The position numbers were made by a program, and so were the translations under genes. The notes under the pieces were generated by a model. That model was given only the letters and a program-made list of their open reading frames with translations, was not told the DNA's origin and made no database searches. From NCBI RefSeq assembly GCF_001953885.1, contig NZ_MQUS01000003.1:310001-374000 (forward strand): a stretch of DNA of 64,000 nucleotides, written 5' to 3'. Of this stretch, positions 17,738 through 27,420 are shown piece by piece; the stretch's first letter is position 1, and each line of letters starts with the position of its first letter. Source of the DNA: Streptomyces sp. IMTB 2501. Its GTDB lineage: Bacteria > Actinomycetota > Actinomycetes > Streptomycetales > Streptomycetaceae.

Positions 17738-19639
17738 TCACAGGGTTGGATCCCAGTACCCGATCCTGGAACCGTCCGGGGAGCCGAACAGATGCCAGCG
17801 GGAGAGGTTCCGGTTCCAGAACTGGCAGGCCGTTTCCGGCAGCTGGAGGCAGCCGTGATCCGCCCCCTCGTTCGTGATCATGCAGTTCGGGTCGTACAGG
17901 CAGGCGTCGTTGTCGACAGCGCGACTGACGACCGCGTCCAGGTTCTGTTCGAGGACCGTCCGCATGGCGCCCAGGCTGAAGTCGCTTCCCCCGTTGGGGT
18001 AGATAGCGAAGGCCAGGTCGTACGGAAAGAGGTACTCCGACAGGCTCGTCTCGCTGTAACCGCTGTCAACTGCCAGGGCCCGCAGGAGCTGGTGGGACAG
18101 GGAGTGAAGCAGCCCGAACAGTTCGTGGACCGGCAGGTCCGGGTGTCCGGGCTCTGGACGCGTCTCGTGTGAGAGGGCCTTGCCGTCGCTGGGCCCAAGC
18201 TGGTGCACCAGCCACTTGGCGACGCCACCGGCCTCGTCGAGGGTGCTGCGACTGACGAGTTCGTTGCGGACGAGCCACCGGCTTACCCGCTTCCGGTCCA
18301 CCGGGAAGAGCAGCGCCTCTGCCTCGGTGGGGTGGGCGTAGACGAGGGTCTTCTCGGGGGCCCCTCGTGTGGGCCGCCCCCGGTACGGGACCAGGTCTGC
18401 CTCCTCGGGGCTGAACCCTGTCCGGCTGTAGCCGATCGCGAGATAGGTGATCGGGAGATCACTGACCAGACAGGTCTCCTGACCGAGACCGGCGGATGCG
18501 AGGACGCCGGGATAGCGCTCGTACAGGGCTAGACGTTCGGCGTTGCGCGCCTCTCGCTGGAGACGGGGCACACCGAGACGTTCCAGGTTCAGGACCCGGC
18601 GATAGGTGTGCAGCTCGGCCGCGAGCCCGCGTGCGTCGTCGCTCTCGGTGTCGAGTCCGAGCGCCTTGCCCACCCGGTCCCGCAGATGGTCCACCTCGAC
18701 CGGCATGAAACGTGCCCGGAGCGCTCGCGCCTGGTCGTGCATGCCAGCCTCCTCCATCGCCCGGATGGCCTCGACAACCTCGTCGGGGACGTCAACGGTG
18801 TGCCCGTCCGTCAGCCGTCGGAACTCGTCCTCGGTGATCTCACCAAGCCACCAACCGAGCACTGCAGCCGTGTACAGGGGGTTGCTCTGCCGGGTGGCCT
18901 CTTCGGTCGTGGTCACGTTCACGAGTGTCAGGCCCTGGCCGACATGCGCGGTCCCCGCGGTGTGGAGCAGGGGGTTCATGAACTTGTCCGGATAACTGCA
19001 CGAGGAGTTGCTGCAGCTCCACTGCACCCCCAGAGGGAAGCCGCAGGTCATGCATTCCCATCGGAAGTCACGGAACCGACTGGCGCGGTCGTCGAGCCTG
19101 AAGCGTGTGTGCCCCCTGGGGCACTTGCTCGGTGGGTACATGGGCGACATCTCGCCGCATTTGTGCGCGAAGACGAACTGGAGCTGCCGATTCCCGACGG
19201 GGTTGCCGCAGGCGGGGCAGGCCGGCGGCCAGTCGTCCGTTCCGGGGCGCGGGTCACTGGCAGTCCAGACGTGTCCACACCCGCTGCTGGAGCAGCGCAC
19301 TACCCGGGGCCAGATGCGGCAGAAGACCTTGCCCGGTACCACGACCTCGTAGTGGCGGTCGGCGAGCCGGTCCTCGTCCCCGGGAAACTCCGGCGCCCGG
19401 TCAGCCCCCGCGCAGAAGGCACGCCCTGCGGCCCGCCACCTCCGCACGAACCGCATGGCCTCCTGTACCAGATGCTCGCGGTCGAGCGAGGGACCGTCGA
19501 ACTCCTCGTCACGCCCGAACTGCACCACCTGGGCCGTGTAGCCGCCGCGGTGGTCGAACGTCTGACCAGGGCGGTAACGGTAGAGGACCTGGCCCCGGTC
19601 ACGGGCCATGTCGTCGTTCCTGGGGTTGAACGCCATCAC
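17738..19639 (-). CDS. drmB: DrmB-like protein (DUF1998), DISARM core
   Basis: 633 residues starting at GTG 19639, directly followed by an ATG, with AGGAGG upstream; the start overlaps the stop of the helicase gene. The N-terminal half is rich in zinc-ribbon-like cysteine pairs (CSSSGCGH, CPACG, HKCGEM, CPRGH, CMTCG, CSNSSC). The C-terminal half has the DUF1998 signature: LLHSLSHQLLRAL, FAIYPNGG, LGAMRTVLEQ and ACLYDPNCM. DUF1998 proteins pair with superfamily II helicases; in DISARM the pair DrmA-DrmB loads on incoming DNA. Coupling to the upstream helicase gene supports that complex. It might alternatively belong to another DUF1998 helicase pair outside DISARM. Confidence 0.85.
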   Translation of the reverse strand: MMAFNPRNDDMARDRGQVLYRYRPGQTFDHRGGYTAQVVQFGRDEEFDGPSLDREHLVQEAMRFVRRWRAAGRAFCAGADRAPEFPGDEDRLADRHYEVVVPGKVFCRIWPRVVRCSSSGCGHVWTASDPRPGTDDWPPACPACGNPVGNRQLQFVFAHKCGEMSPMYPPSKCPRGHTRFRLDDRASRFRDFRWECMTCGFPLGVQWSCSNSSCSYPDKFMNPLLHTAGTAHVGQGLTLVNVTTTEEATRQSNPLYTAAVLGWWLGEITEDEFRRLTDGHTVDVPDEVVEAIRAMEEAGMHDQARALRARFMPVEVDHLRDRVGKALGLDTESDDARGLAAELHTYRRVLNLERLGVPRLQREARNAERLALYERYPGVLASAGLGQETCLVSDLPITYLAIGYSRTGFSPEEADLVPYRGRPTRGAPEKTLVYAHPTEAEALLFPVDRKRVSRWLVRNELVSRSTLDEAGGVAKWLVHQLGPSDGKALSHETRPEPGHPDLPVHELFGLLHSLSHQLLRALAVDSGYSETSLSEYLFPYDLAFAIYPNGGSDFSLGAMRTVLEQNLDAVVSRAVDNDACLYDPNCMITNEGADHGCLQLPETACQFWNRNLSRWHLFGSPDGSRIGYWDPTL

Positions 19640-22600
19640 GACCTCCTGCCGTCGGAGACGATGTGGAACGGGATGCCCTCGGAGACGTCGCGGAGACTTG
19701 TCATGGGCCGGTGCTCGAGACCCAGGTAGTCGCCTGTCGCGCGGTACCCCCGGTTGTTCCCACCCGCGAGACCGGCAGAGGCGCCGGCGGAGCGGAGGCT
19801 GGCCAGGGCGTGTTCCACCATGTCCTCCAGATCACTGCGGAGTTCCTGCCCCTCCGGGCGCTCCGACTGGAAGACGGCGTGAAGGGCCTCCAGCAGTTCG
19901 GTGAGCTGGACCCCGTCGAGACCTCCGCTGGATGGATCACGGAGGGCGGCCTGCATCTTCGAGAGGTCATGCAGGTGGCTCGGAGCGTTGCCCGCCCGCC
20001 ACCAGTCGCGGTTCGCGATCTGGAGAAGGTGTCCCATCAGTATCCCAGGGAGGGTCTTGCGCACTGCGAACCTGCTCCAGCGGTTGATGGCCACCGGCTC
20101 GACCATACGGTCCAGGTACTCGTGGAACTTGCCGTGGTAGCGGTAGTGCGACCGGTCCCTTTCCCTTACAGGGTTGAAGAGCATGAACACGAGGCCGTGG
20201 TAGGTGCGGCCGACCCTTGAGGACGCCTGGATGTACTCCGCCATGGACCTGGGCATGCCGTTGAACAGCATGAGGTTCAACCGGTCCACGTCGACCCCGT
20301 GGCTGACCATGCTCGTTGCGACGACCATGCGCGTGCTGCCGTTGGTACTGCCCAGGTCGTCCAGGACAGCGCGTACCTCGTCCAGACGCGTTTCGCCCTT
20401 GAGCTCCGCCACCTTGAGGTCGGGAAAGCCCTCCCTGCGCAGGGCCTCGTTGACCTGGGTGTCCAGTGAACGGCGGATACGGCCGAAGTCGACGAGTGTC
20501 GTGGCGTAGGTGAGGCTCGTACGGTAGAGGTCGACGGCATCGCAGAGCTCGTCCTCCGGCCAGTCTGCGAGAGCAGGGGGAAGGCTGTGCCGGCGATCAA
20601 GCTTCCAGAGAGCCCGGTGGGCGGAGGTCAGGATCCTGACCAGCGTCATTTCCGCCGTTCCGCGCGTTGGCATGACTCCAACGAAGCGGCGAAGTGGAAG
20701 GCTCCGGTCGAGCCGCCAGTAGAAGCTTTCGTCGAGGTTGGGCCCGGGGAGGGGCACCACCACCGACCGCAAGCCGAAGAGGTGTTCGCTCTGACGGTCC
20801 TCGCCACGGATGGTCGCGGTGGTGGCGACCACCTTCATCCGGACACCTCGGCCGTCGGGCCGCTGCCTGGACGACAGGGTGCGCTGTACCTCGGCCAGGA
20901 GACCCTCATAGTGCCCGGAGAAGGCTCCGAGTTCCTCGTTGACCATGTGGAGCTCGTCGATGATCTCCAGAGAGGGGGAGGGGTCGTAGAGAGGTTCCCC
21001 CAGGGGCTTGAGAGGGGTCTTCGGGTGGCCTGGCGCGTGACGTTCGTGGCACTTTCCGCCTCTGCCGAAGCCGTGCGGAGGGCACCAGCAGTCCACGTCG
21101 CCGAAGAGGGCACCGAACTTGTCCGACAGCCCGATGTTGGCGAGCTTGTCCAGGGTTCCGACCACGACGGTCGGCAGGTAGCGGTAGATCTCGGTGTCGA
21201 CGACGACAATCGGCAGAACCCTTCCGCACTGTTCGTTACCGCAGACGTGTTCCAGTCTGAGCCGCTGCGGATCAGGTGCGGGGATACGGACCGACCGTTC
21301 ACCGCAGTACGGACAGTCGTGAACAAGTCGGTAAGCGTGCCGTTCCTCCTCGCTTGAGCGAAGGCGGTCGAACATCCGGTCTGTGATCAGCGAGTTGGGG
21401 GTGTTGCCGCCACCGGCGTAGAAGCCGATGAAGAAGGGCCACCCGGGGTCGCCGCCGACCTCCCTGAGCAGATCGGCGTTCTTGTCGCGGACCGTCTCCG
21501 CGGCGGCGACGACGTCGAGCTGCCGTTGTGTCTGCTGCAGAGTCAGCAGCCGGAGAGGGAAGCGGCACCATGCCGAGACCCCGACCGTCTTTCCTCGGGC
21601 GCGGTCGTAGAACATGCACACCAGCACCAGGCCGAGATACGCCTCGGTCTTACCGCCTCCTGTGGGGTACCAGACGACGGTTGCCGCCTTGGTCGGATCC
21701 ACGTCGTCTTCGTCACCCCAGAGCCCAGGGGTGAAGAGGTCCTCAGGGTGCTCCCGCCAGGCCAGGGCACCGAGCTGACTGACAATGGCCACCAGCTGGA
21801 ACAGCCGCCAGCCCCGGCTCGGCCGCTTCCGTCGTTTGTTGAGCTCCACCATGGACTGGTTGGCGAGCTGGAACGCTGTCAGGAGACGCCTGTCCCGCCT
21901 CAGCCACGCAATGCCGTCACGAAGGCGGGCGACCTCCAGTGCTGCGCCCTTCCGGTCGGCTTCCTTTCGGTGGGCAAGATCGGGCCTGTCCTGAAGATCC
22001 GCAGTACTCCAGACGGGCGTCTCCAGGTACGCCTCCATCTCGTCGGCGAGATCGTCGAGCACCGGCAGAGGGTCGGCGGCGAGCGTCGCGTAACCCCAGC
22101 GTTCGTCGGTCCGGGCCACGGCGCGGTGGGTGTCATGCTGTGGAACGGGCACGCTGCGTACAGCCACTAGCCGACCCTTGTGCCACCGTGGCTCGACGCC
22201 GCAGTTGTTCGCGTACGCACCCAGCTCCCCCGAATAGCGGTAGGCGTCGGCACCGAGGTCCATCACGATGGGCAGGAGACGGTCGCCCTCGACCTCCAGC
22301 CCGGCACGGAACAGGGAGTTGTCCCTGGCCTCGTCGCGACGGGTACGGCCGGCGTTGCTGCCCCGGCCCTGGACGGTCACGACGGGATCGGTGGCAAGGT
22401 TCTGCAGCGTCGCGGTCACACGGAGCCGTCCGGACGCCACGGGCCTCGACGTGACGACGACGTGCGCGGCCGGGGACGGCACCACCGGGTCCCCGCCCAC
22501 CTCCCGGGCCAGCCATTGTTCGAAGGCCCCGTCGTCTGCCATTGCGGCAGGCGGGACCAGCCGCTCTCGGCGGTCGTTCCCGACACGGCGGTCGATCCGT

Positions 22601-23091
22601 GGATCCCGGAGAGCCTGCTTCACGGCCTCCTCGAAGGCATGCTGGAACTCACGTTCCAGGGTCTGACGCATGCCGGCCTCGTGACCCAGAACGATCTCTA
22701 CCGGACCGACAGTCACACCGAGTCGTTTGAACAGCGGCGCCAGCCGGTACGGCTCCTCTCGCTCACCGGCCCACTCCAGCTGCTGGGCGCGGGTCGGGAG
22801 AGCGGCGTAGTAGAACGATGCCCGCGCCTTGACGGTGATGGAGCTGGCGTTCTCGGCCTCGAACTCGAACCCGAGGCTGTCCGGCGTCGTGCGGCCGTAC
22901 CGCGGGGCGGCTCCACCAGGTTCGACGGCGTGCGGGCCAAGGCTCTCCATGAAGTAGCGAGCACTCGGAGGCTCGCCGAGGCAGACGTCGCCCTGAGCCT
23001 CGCCGGTCGCATCGGTGACCACGGCGTTGACGAGGTGGTCGACGAGGGCGGTCTGCTGGGCGACGCTCGGTTCGAACGGGGGCTTGGTCAC
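19636..23091 (-). CDS. drmA: DrmA-like superfamily II helicase, DISARM core
   Basis: 1151 residues. The GTG at 23091 has GGAGG seven bases upstream and gives the sequence MTKPPFEPSV; an open frame extends 67 codons further but lacks a good start. Motifs: Walker A VVWYPTGGGKTEAYLG (about 470-485), two cysteine pairs likely binding zinc (DCPYCGER and VCGNEQCGR), Walker B IIDELHMV (about 707-714), TTATI (about 752) and a C-terminal helicase half with VVATSMVSHGVDVD and QASSRVGRTY (about 950). This matches DrmA-type helicases with a DELH box. It is the first gene of the leftward defence string. The N-terminal 400 residues carry no motif I recognise. Confidence 0.85.
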   Translation of the reverse strand: MTKPPFEPSVAQQTALVDHLVNAVVTDATGEAQGDVCLGEPPSARYFMESLGPHAVEPGGAAPRYGRTTPDSLGFEFEAENASSITVKARASFYYAALPTRAQQLEWAGEREEPYRLAPLFKRLGVTVGPVEIVLGHEAGMRQTLEREFQHAFEEAVKQALRDPRIDRRVGNDRRERLVPPAAMADDGAFEQWLAREVGGDPVVPSPAAHVVVTSRPVASGRLRVTATLQNLATDPVVTVQGRGSNAGRTRRDEARDNSLFRAGLEVEGDRLLPIVMDLGADAYRYSGELGAYANNCGVEPRWHKGRLVAVRSVPVPQHDTHRAVARTDERWGYATLAADPLPVLDDLADEMEAYLETPVWSTADLQDRPDLAHRKEADRKGAALEVARLRDGIAWLRRDRRLLTAFQLANQSMVELNKRRKRPSRGWRLFQLVAIVSQLGALAWREHPEDLFTPGLWGDEDDVDPTKAATVVWYPTGGGKTEAYLGLVLVCMFYDRARGKTVGVSAWCRFPLRLLTLQQTQRQLDVVAAAETVRDKNADLLREVGGDPGWPFFIGFYAGGGNTPNSLITDRMFDRLRSSEEERHAYRLVHDCPYCGERSVRIPAPDPQRLRLEHVCGNEQCGRVLPIVVVDTEIYRYLPTVVVGTLDKLANIGLSDKFGALFGDVDCWCPPHGFGRGGKCHERHAPGHPKTPLKPLGEPLYDPSPSLEIIDELHMVNEELGAFSGHYEGLLAEVQRTLSSRQRPDGRGVRMKVVATTATIRGEDRQSEHLFGLRSVVVPLPGPNLDESFYWRLDRSLPLRRFVGVMPTRGTAEMTLVRILTSAHRALWKLDRRHSLPPALADWPEDELCDAVDLYRTSLTYATTLVDFGRIRRSLDTQVNEALRREGFPDLKVAELKGETRLDEVRAVLDDLGSTNGSTRMVVATSMVSHGVDVDRLNLMLFNGMPRSMAEYIQASSRVGRTYHGLVFMLFNPVRERDRSHYRYHGKFHEYLDRMVEPVAINRWSRFAVRKTLPGILMGHLLQIANRDWWRAGNAPSHLHDLSKMQAALRDPSSGGLDGVQLTELLEALHAVFQSERPEGQELRSDLEDMVEHALASLRSAGASAGLAGGNNRGYRATGDYLGLEHRPMTSLRDVSEGIPFHIVSDGRRS

Positions 23092-23488
23092 CGCGCCTCC
23101 CCGTCGGACCCGAAGCACCCCGCCGACAGCAGAGGAAGGGGGAGGGGGTGCCTGCTCGCACATGCGAAGTGAGGCGAGAGCCGAGACGGCTCGGAAGGGC
23201 GTGCCGGTACGGGCAGACATGCCAAACCGGCCCGCGGGACATGCGTGTCCACGGGATCTCCAAGGTCCGCGAGTCAGAAGCCGCCATGGCACGACGCCAT
23301 GGCCGGACGTCTTCTGCTTCTTCGAACCTCAGCAGCATCGGACGTAGGCATATGAAGTCACAAGCGGGTATGCGGAGTTGACCGAATCTGTCTTGATGTA
23401 GCCGGGATTTTGCTCGATTCGATCACCGGCCGGATCGTCTGGTGATCGCTGAGCGGTGGGAGAGCCGGCGGCGTGGCATCCTGAAACC
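23092..23488. other. 397-base divergent intergenic region upstream of the defence string
   Basis: No gene is seen. This region must hold the promoter of the drmA-to-vsr string and of the AbrB-like gene. Two identical 8-bp palindromes GCCATGGC lie at 23283-23290 and 23296-23303, centre to centre 13 bases apart, about 190 bases upstream of drmA; they could be an operator. A sequence CATCCT six bases before the GTG at 23489 could be the -10 of a leaderless transcript of the AbrB-like gene. Confidence 0.4.
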
Positions 23489-23677
23489 GTGATCAGGGAG
23501 CCTGCGGAAGTACGACTTGGCGAGGACGGGACGGTTGAGATCCCGCTCGGAGTTCTGGCCGAGGCAGGTCTGGATCCCGGTGTCCTGCTCGTGGCTTACA
23601 GCGACGGCGACGGGCGAGTGGTGCTGCGCCGCCAGGAGGACGCCATCCGGGATCTGCTCGAGCGCGGAGAGCTTTGA
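23489..23677 (+). CDS. AbrB/MazE-like small DNA-binding protein
   Basis: 62 residues from the GTG at 23489; another in-frame GTG at 23456 would add eleven residues. The pattern DGTVEIPLGVLAEAGLDPG followed by GDGRVVLRR is the swapped-hairpin AbrB/MazE/SpoVT fold: beta strand, Pro, helix with a Gly-Leu-x-x-Gly turn, then a final strand. Such small proteins are usually antitoxins or local repressors. No toxin gene follows: the overlapping frame after its stop codon does not look like a PIN or MazF protein. It could regulate one of the flanking defence operons. Confidence 0.5.
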   Translation: MIREPAEVRLGEDGTVEIPLGVLAEAGLDPGVLLVAYSDGDGRVVLRRQEDAIRDLLERGEL

Positions 23678-23936
23678 TCGCGGCGATTCTGCGGGCATCC
23701 CCCGCCAGGCAGGCCGGCCGCCTCGTCGGGAACTTCATAAGGTACGCGCGCGAACTGCGGTTCGAGACCCCTGAGGTACGCGTAGCTGGTGGCCTCGCAC
23801 GACGGCGACGACCTGAAGCCACCGCTAACATGCGGCTGGCGCGAACACTGCCCGCGTCGTCACTCACCGGGACCAACGGCCGCGCGGCGGACGTAAGACC
23901 GTCTGGTGATCTACCATCAGCTGCCGGGAGGTCACC

Positions 23937-26078
23937 ATGCCTACGCTGCGCCCTCGTGCGAGGCTGCTTCACACCATTGGTACAGAGCTCATCAGTAGCG
24001 AGACGGTGGCGGTCGTAGAGCTGGTCAAGAACGCCTACGACGCCGATGCAAACTGTGTCGTCCTGTGCTTCTCCGGAGAGCTTCGAGAAGGCCGGGGGGT
24101 GTTGGCGGTCCTAGATGACGGATCGGGAATGACTGTCGAGACAGTCACGGGCATCTGGTTGGAGATCGCAACTCCACATCGAATGCAGACGAGAACCACC
24201 CCTCGCGGCCGTCGCGTTCTGGGAGAAAAGGGCATTGGACGCTTCGCCGCAGCTCGTCTGGCTGACTCGATGAAACTGATCAGCAGGCAAAGGGGGGAGT
24301 CACATGAGGTGGAAGTCAGAGTTGACTGGCGACAGTTCCGGGACCCAGAGGTCTACCTCGATCAGGTTGAACTCGATGTCGACGAGCGCATGGCGGTGGA
24401 CTTCTGTGAAGGTGGACGCGTTGTCGCGCTCTGGGAACGTGTCTCTCTGCCACGTCGTCCTAGCGGCACGCTGCTCCTCCTACGGGGACTAACCCGCGAC
24501 TGGGAGGAAGCAGACCTCCTCGCACTTCGCCGCGATCTTTCCCGCCTGATCGCACCTGCCGACGCGGACGGCAACCGTGACTTCGAAATCGTACTCGATC
24601 TGCCGCCTGAATTCGAGGCACTGGCAGGGCCGATTGAACCTCCGACTGAACTGATGAACCCCCCTTACAGGCTGTCTGGTTCCGTTTCAGCCGGCGGCGC
24701 GGCGGACCTGCAGATCAGCCTTCCTGGTCGGGCTCCGTACGTCCACCATGTGGAGCTTGATCGGAATATGCAGCATCGGGACGCGGACGGGAACCTCGCC
24801 AGTGGACCTTTTTCCGTTGATCTGCGGGTCTACGACCGGGACCGGGACGCCATCTCACGGCTGACTGCCGCGGGTGGCCTCGACCTGTCCACCAAGGAGT
24901 TTCGCGACCTGCTCGACCAGCGGGCTGGAGTAAGTGTTTATCGCGATGGGTTTCGAGTCTTGCCATTCGGTGAACGTGGAGACGATTGGCTGACGCTCGA
25001 CTCCAGGCGCGTTAACAATCCCCGTATGCGTCTCAGTAACTCGCAGATAATTGGCACCGTTAGTATCTCTGCAGATGCCAATCCCGACCTGCGAGATCAG
25101 ACAAACCGCGAGGGGCTGCTGCAGGGGCATGCCTACGATGGTCTGCGTGAGGCCGTCACTGAAATCATCGCCGAGCTTGAAAGCGCTCGATTCGATCAGC
25201 GGAGACGGAAAGACGGATCCGAAGAGCCTCGAGGTCGCGGCTTGTTCGACGACATCGACATCACCGATGTCGCAGAAGCGGTCCGCAGATCACACCCGAA
25301 CGACCGTGTGCTGGCGGCCGTAGTTGCTAATGCGGAACGCAGAATCAGTGCCGGAGTCGAGCATGTTCGGGAGGTGCTCGCCCGTTATCAGAGACTTGCC
25401 ACACTGGGCAGACTCGTGGACGAGGTCGTGCATGACGGACAGTCTTCTGTCGGACGGATACGGCGAGTCACCCGGGATGCTGAGCGTATGCTCGCCCGAG
25501 CCGATGCTTGCGAGTTGCGCGATGAGGCCGTCGGCCTCGTCAGCACGGTTGACAAGCAAGCGGACTACCTGGCCCAGCTGTTCAAGCGAATCGCCCCGTT
25601 CGGAGGACGTCGCCGGGGTCGACCCAAGAAGGTAAGCCTGCTGGAGACGATCAGTTCTGCGACGGACGTTCTCGCGAGCCGGGCTGCCAAGGTTGGTGCA
25701 GAGGTCACGGTGGGTGGTGCCGATGAAAACGTCACCATTGATCCCGCCGAGCTGCAGGAGGTCGTGATCAACCTTCTGGATAACTCCCTCTACTGGCTTC
25801 AGCAGGTTCCGAAGGGTTCACGTCACGTGGATCTGAAGGTGGAGCGACTGGCTGACGGGGCTTTGGCGCTGATTGTCGATGACAGTGGTCCTGGGGTGCC
25901 GCCTGAAATTCGCGAAAGTATCTTCGAACCCTATTTTTCCAGCAAGCCAGATGGTGGTGGTCTCGGCCTGGCGATCGTGGGTGAGCGTGTCGCAGACGCC
26001 TACGGCGGGACGCTAGCCCTTGTGGACAGCCGACTCGGCGGAGCAGCTTTCCAGGTGACCTTTAGGAGACGAGTGTGA
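23937..26078 (+). CDS. two-headed GHKL sensor kinase (Hsp90/MutL-like plus histidine kinase)
   Basis: 713 residues, ATG at 23937 after CGGGAGG. The protein holds two separate ATPase units. The N-terminal one is GHKL of the Hsp90/MutL kind: ELISSETVAVVELVKNAYDA (Asn32), LDDGSGM and GEKGIGRFAAARL. The C-terminal one is a histidine kinase: phosphoacceptor-type helix GRLVDEVVHDG (His499), N box INLLDNS (Asn616), G1 VDDSGPGVP, F box FEPYFSS and G2 GGGLGLAIV. There is no transmembrane segment, so the sensor is cytosolic. Its stop overlaps the start of the receiver gene. Codon use is visibly less GC-rich than in its neighbours, which suggests separate transfer. Dual-GHKL kinases of this kind turn up in defence islands, but its signal is unknown. 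Confidence 0.75.
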   Translation: MPTLRPRARLLHTIGTELISSETVAVVELVKNAYDADANCVVLCFSGELREGRGVLAVLDDGSGMTVETVTGIWLEIATPHRMQTRTTPRGRRVLGEKGIGRFAAARLADSMKLISRQRGESHEVEVRVDWRQFRDPEVYLDQVELDVDERMAVDFCEGGRVVALWERVSLPRRPSGTLLLLRGLTRDWEEADLLALRRDLSRLIAPADADGNRDFEIVLDLPPEFEALAGPIEPPTELMNPPYRLSGSVSAGGAADLQISLPGRAPYVHHVELDRNMQHRDADGNLASGPFSVDLRVYDRDRDAISRLTAAGGLDLSTKEFRDLLDQRAGVSVYRDGFRVLPFGERGDDWLTLDSRRVNNPRMRLSNSQIIGTVSISADANPDLRDQTNREGLLQGHAYDGLREAVTEIIAELESARFDQRRRKDGSEEPRGRGLFDDIDITDVAEAVRRSHPNDRVLAAVVANAERRISAGVEHVREVLARYQRLATLGRLVDEVVHDGQSSVGRIRRVTRDAERMLARADACELRDEAVGLVSTVDKQADYLAQLFKRIAPFGGRRRGRPKKVSLLETISSATDVLASRAAKVGAEVTVGGADENVTIDPAELQEVVINLLDNSLYWLQQVPKGSRHVDLKVERLADGALALIVDDSGPGVPPEIRESIFEPYFSSKPDGGGLGLAIVGERVADAYGGTLALVDSRLGGAAFQVTFRRRV

Positions 26079-27409
26079 GTGAAATTCCGGACGGAGCAAC
26101 TCAAGAGAGTGTCGCCGAGGAGATCGCCGAACCTGTCGGCGCTCACGGCGACAGCTCCGATGCGGAGATAGCCAGGGGCGTCATCGACTTCCCTGCACCT
26201 AGCCCCGAGTGGACCGTCGTCATAGTGGAGGACAACGAGGACTACCGAAACGACATCGCGGAACAACTTCGCCAGTCGGATGTCGCTTACGGCCGGGCGC
26301 CGAGAGTGGTTCCGGTCGCTGAGTTCTCTCAGGCTGAGAAAATCCTGAGCGCGGAGACGGTCGATGTCGTCGTTCTTGATGTCCGAGACGATCAGGGCAG
26401 TGACGACGCCGGAGAGTATGTGCTGGATAGTCTGAAGGCTACTCGTTTCGTGCCGGTCGTCTTTTACACGGCTTACGCTGAGCGAGTCGAGCCTTTGGCG
26501 CAGCCACCCGTGGTCCAGGTTGTGGGCAAGGAGGAGCATACCGACGTTTTGCTCAACGCTGTAAGAGAAGCGTTCGACAGTCGCTTGCCATTTGCCGTGC
26601 GAGGCTTGACGGATCACGTCCGCGAGGTCACTCGCGAGTATCTCTGGGATATCACAAAGCAGTGGACTTCCTTGGGAGGTTATGACGCTGAGGAGAAGAC
26701 GATCCTCCTAGCGGCCCGGCTGGCGCGCTCATTGGAGTTGACGCTCGCCCTCGATGGAGAAGACCGACTGCGTGGACCTGTGGGGCGGGCTTTGGGGCGT
26801 CCCAGTAACTGGCACCCGTCACGTATCTACGTCCTTCCCCCTATCGGGGAGCAGCTTGATACGGGTGACCTGCTGTTGCATAAGGCAACACAACGCTACT
26901 GGGTGCAACTCACGCCGAGTTGTGACCTTGCCAACGAGAAGGCTGACAGGCATCTGTTGGTGGCAGCGAACCCTCTGCTGGAAGTCGAGCCGTTTCTTTC
27001 CTGGAGCGCGGCTGAGTCTGAATGGGTTCGTATCAAGGATGTTGCTGTGCCCAGTGGGGGGTGGAGCTCAGCCGAGAAGGATCGCCGGGCTAAACTACAA
27101 AAGGACGCTCGGGAACTGCGTGGGGCGAGTAAGCAAATTATTCTCGGGCGGCAGGACCGCTTCTTTTATCTGCCGAAGTTCTTCAAGGTGCCCGATCTGT
27201 TGGTGGATCTTCAACACGTGGAGACTCCGACCGACGCAGAGATGGGCGAATATGAAAGGGTCAGTGGACTTGCTTCTCCATGGCCCCAGGTGCTTGTGAA
27301 TAGGTACAACCGCCAAACGGGGCGAATGGGGTTCGACGATCCCGACGCAGATACGGTCCTCACGCGAATTTCTCGCGATGTGTCTGAGAACGGTTCTGCG
27401 TCCGCCTAA
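26075..27409 (+). CDS. receiver-domain protein with unknown C-terminal domain, partner of the two-headed kinase
   Basis: 444 residues; GTG at 26075 overlaps the kinase stop (GTGTGA) and AGGAG lies upstream. Residues about 46-165 form a receiver: acidic pair Glu52-Asp53 in VIVEDNED, phosphoacceptor Asp102 in VVVLDVRDD, Thr132 in FYTAYA and Lys152 in VVGKEEH. The remaining 280 residues contain no helix-turn-helix or GGDEF/EAL motif; I do not recognise the domain. It includes a short TPSCDLANEKADR block, which in other proteins marks a small conserved module of unknown function. The output is therefore probably not transcription. As a coupled kinase-receiver pair in an ICE defence cargo it may be a phage-sensing switch, which is inference. 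Confidence 0.7.
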   Translation: MSEIPDGATQESVAEEIAEPVGAHGDSSDAEIARGVIDFPAPSPEWTVVIVEDNEDYRNDIAEQLRQSDVAYGRAPRVVPVAEFSQAEKILSAETVDVVVLDVRDDQGSDDAGEYVLDSLKATRFVPVVFYTAYAERVEPLAQPPVVQVVGKEEHTDVLLNAVREAFDSRLPFAVRGLTDHVREVTREYLWDITKQWTSLGGYDAEEKTILLAARLARSLELTLALDGEDRLRGPVGRALGRPSNWHPSRIYVLPPIGEQLDTGDLLLHKATQRYWVQLTPSCDLANEKADRHLLVAANPLLEVEPFLSWSAAESEWVRIKDVAVPSGGWSSAEKDRRAKLQKDARELRGASKQIILGRQDRFFYLPKFFKVPDLLVDLQHVETPTDAEMGEYERVSGLASPWPQVLVNRYNRQTGRMGFDDPDADTVLTRISRDVSENGSASA

Positions 27410-27420
27410 TGCGCAGCCGC

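Noticed and set aside
23674..24018. Overlapping frame after the AbrB-like gene as a toxin partner
   Set aside because: It starts on TTG, has no PIN, MazF or Fic motif and runs into the kinase start in another frame.
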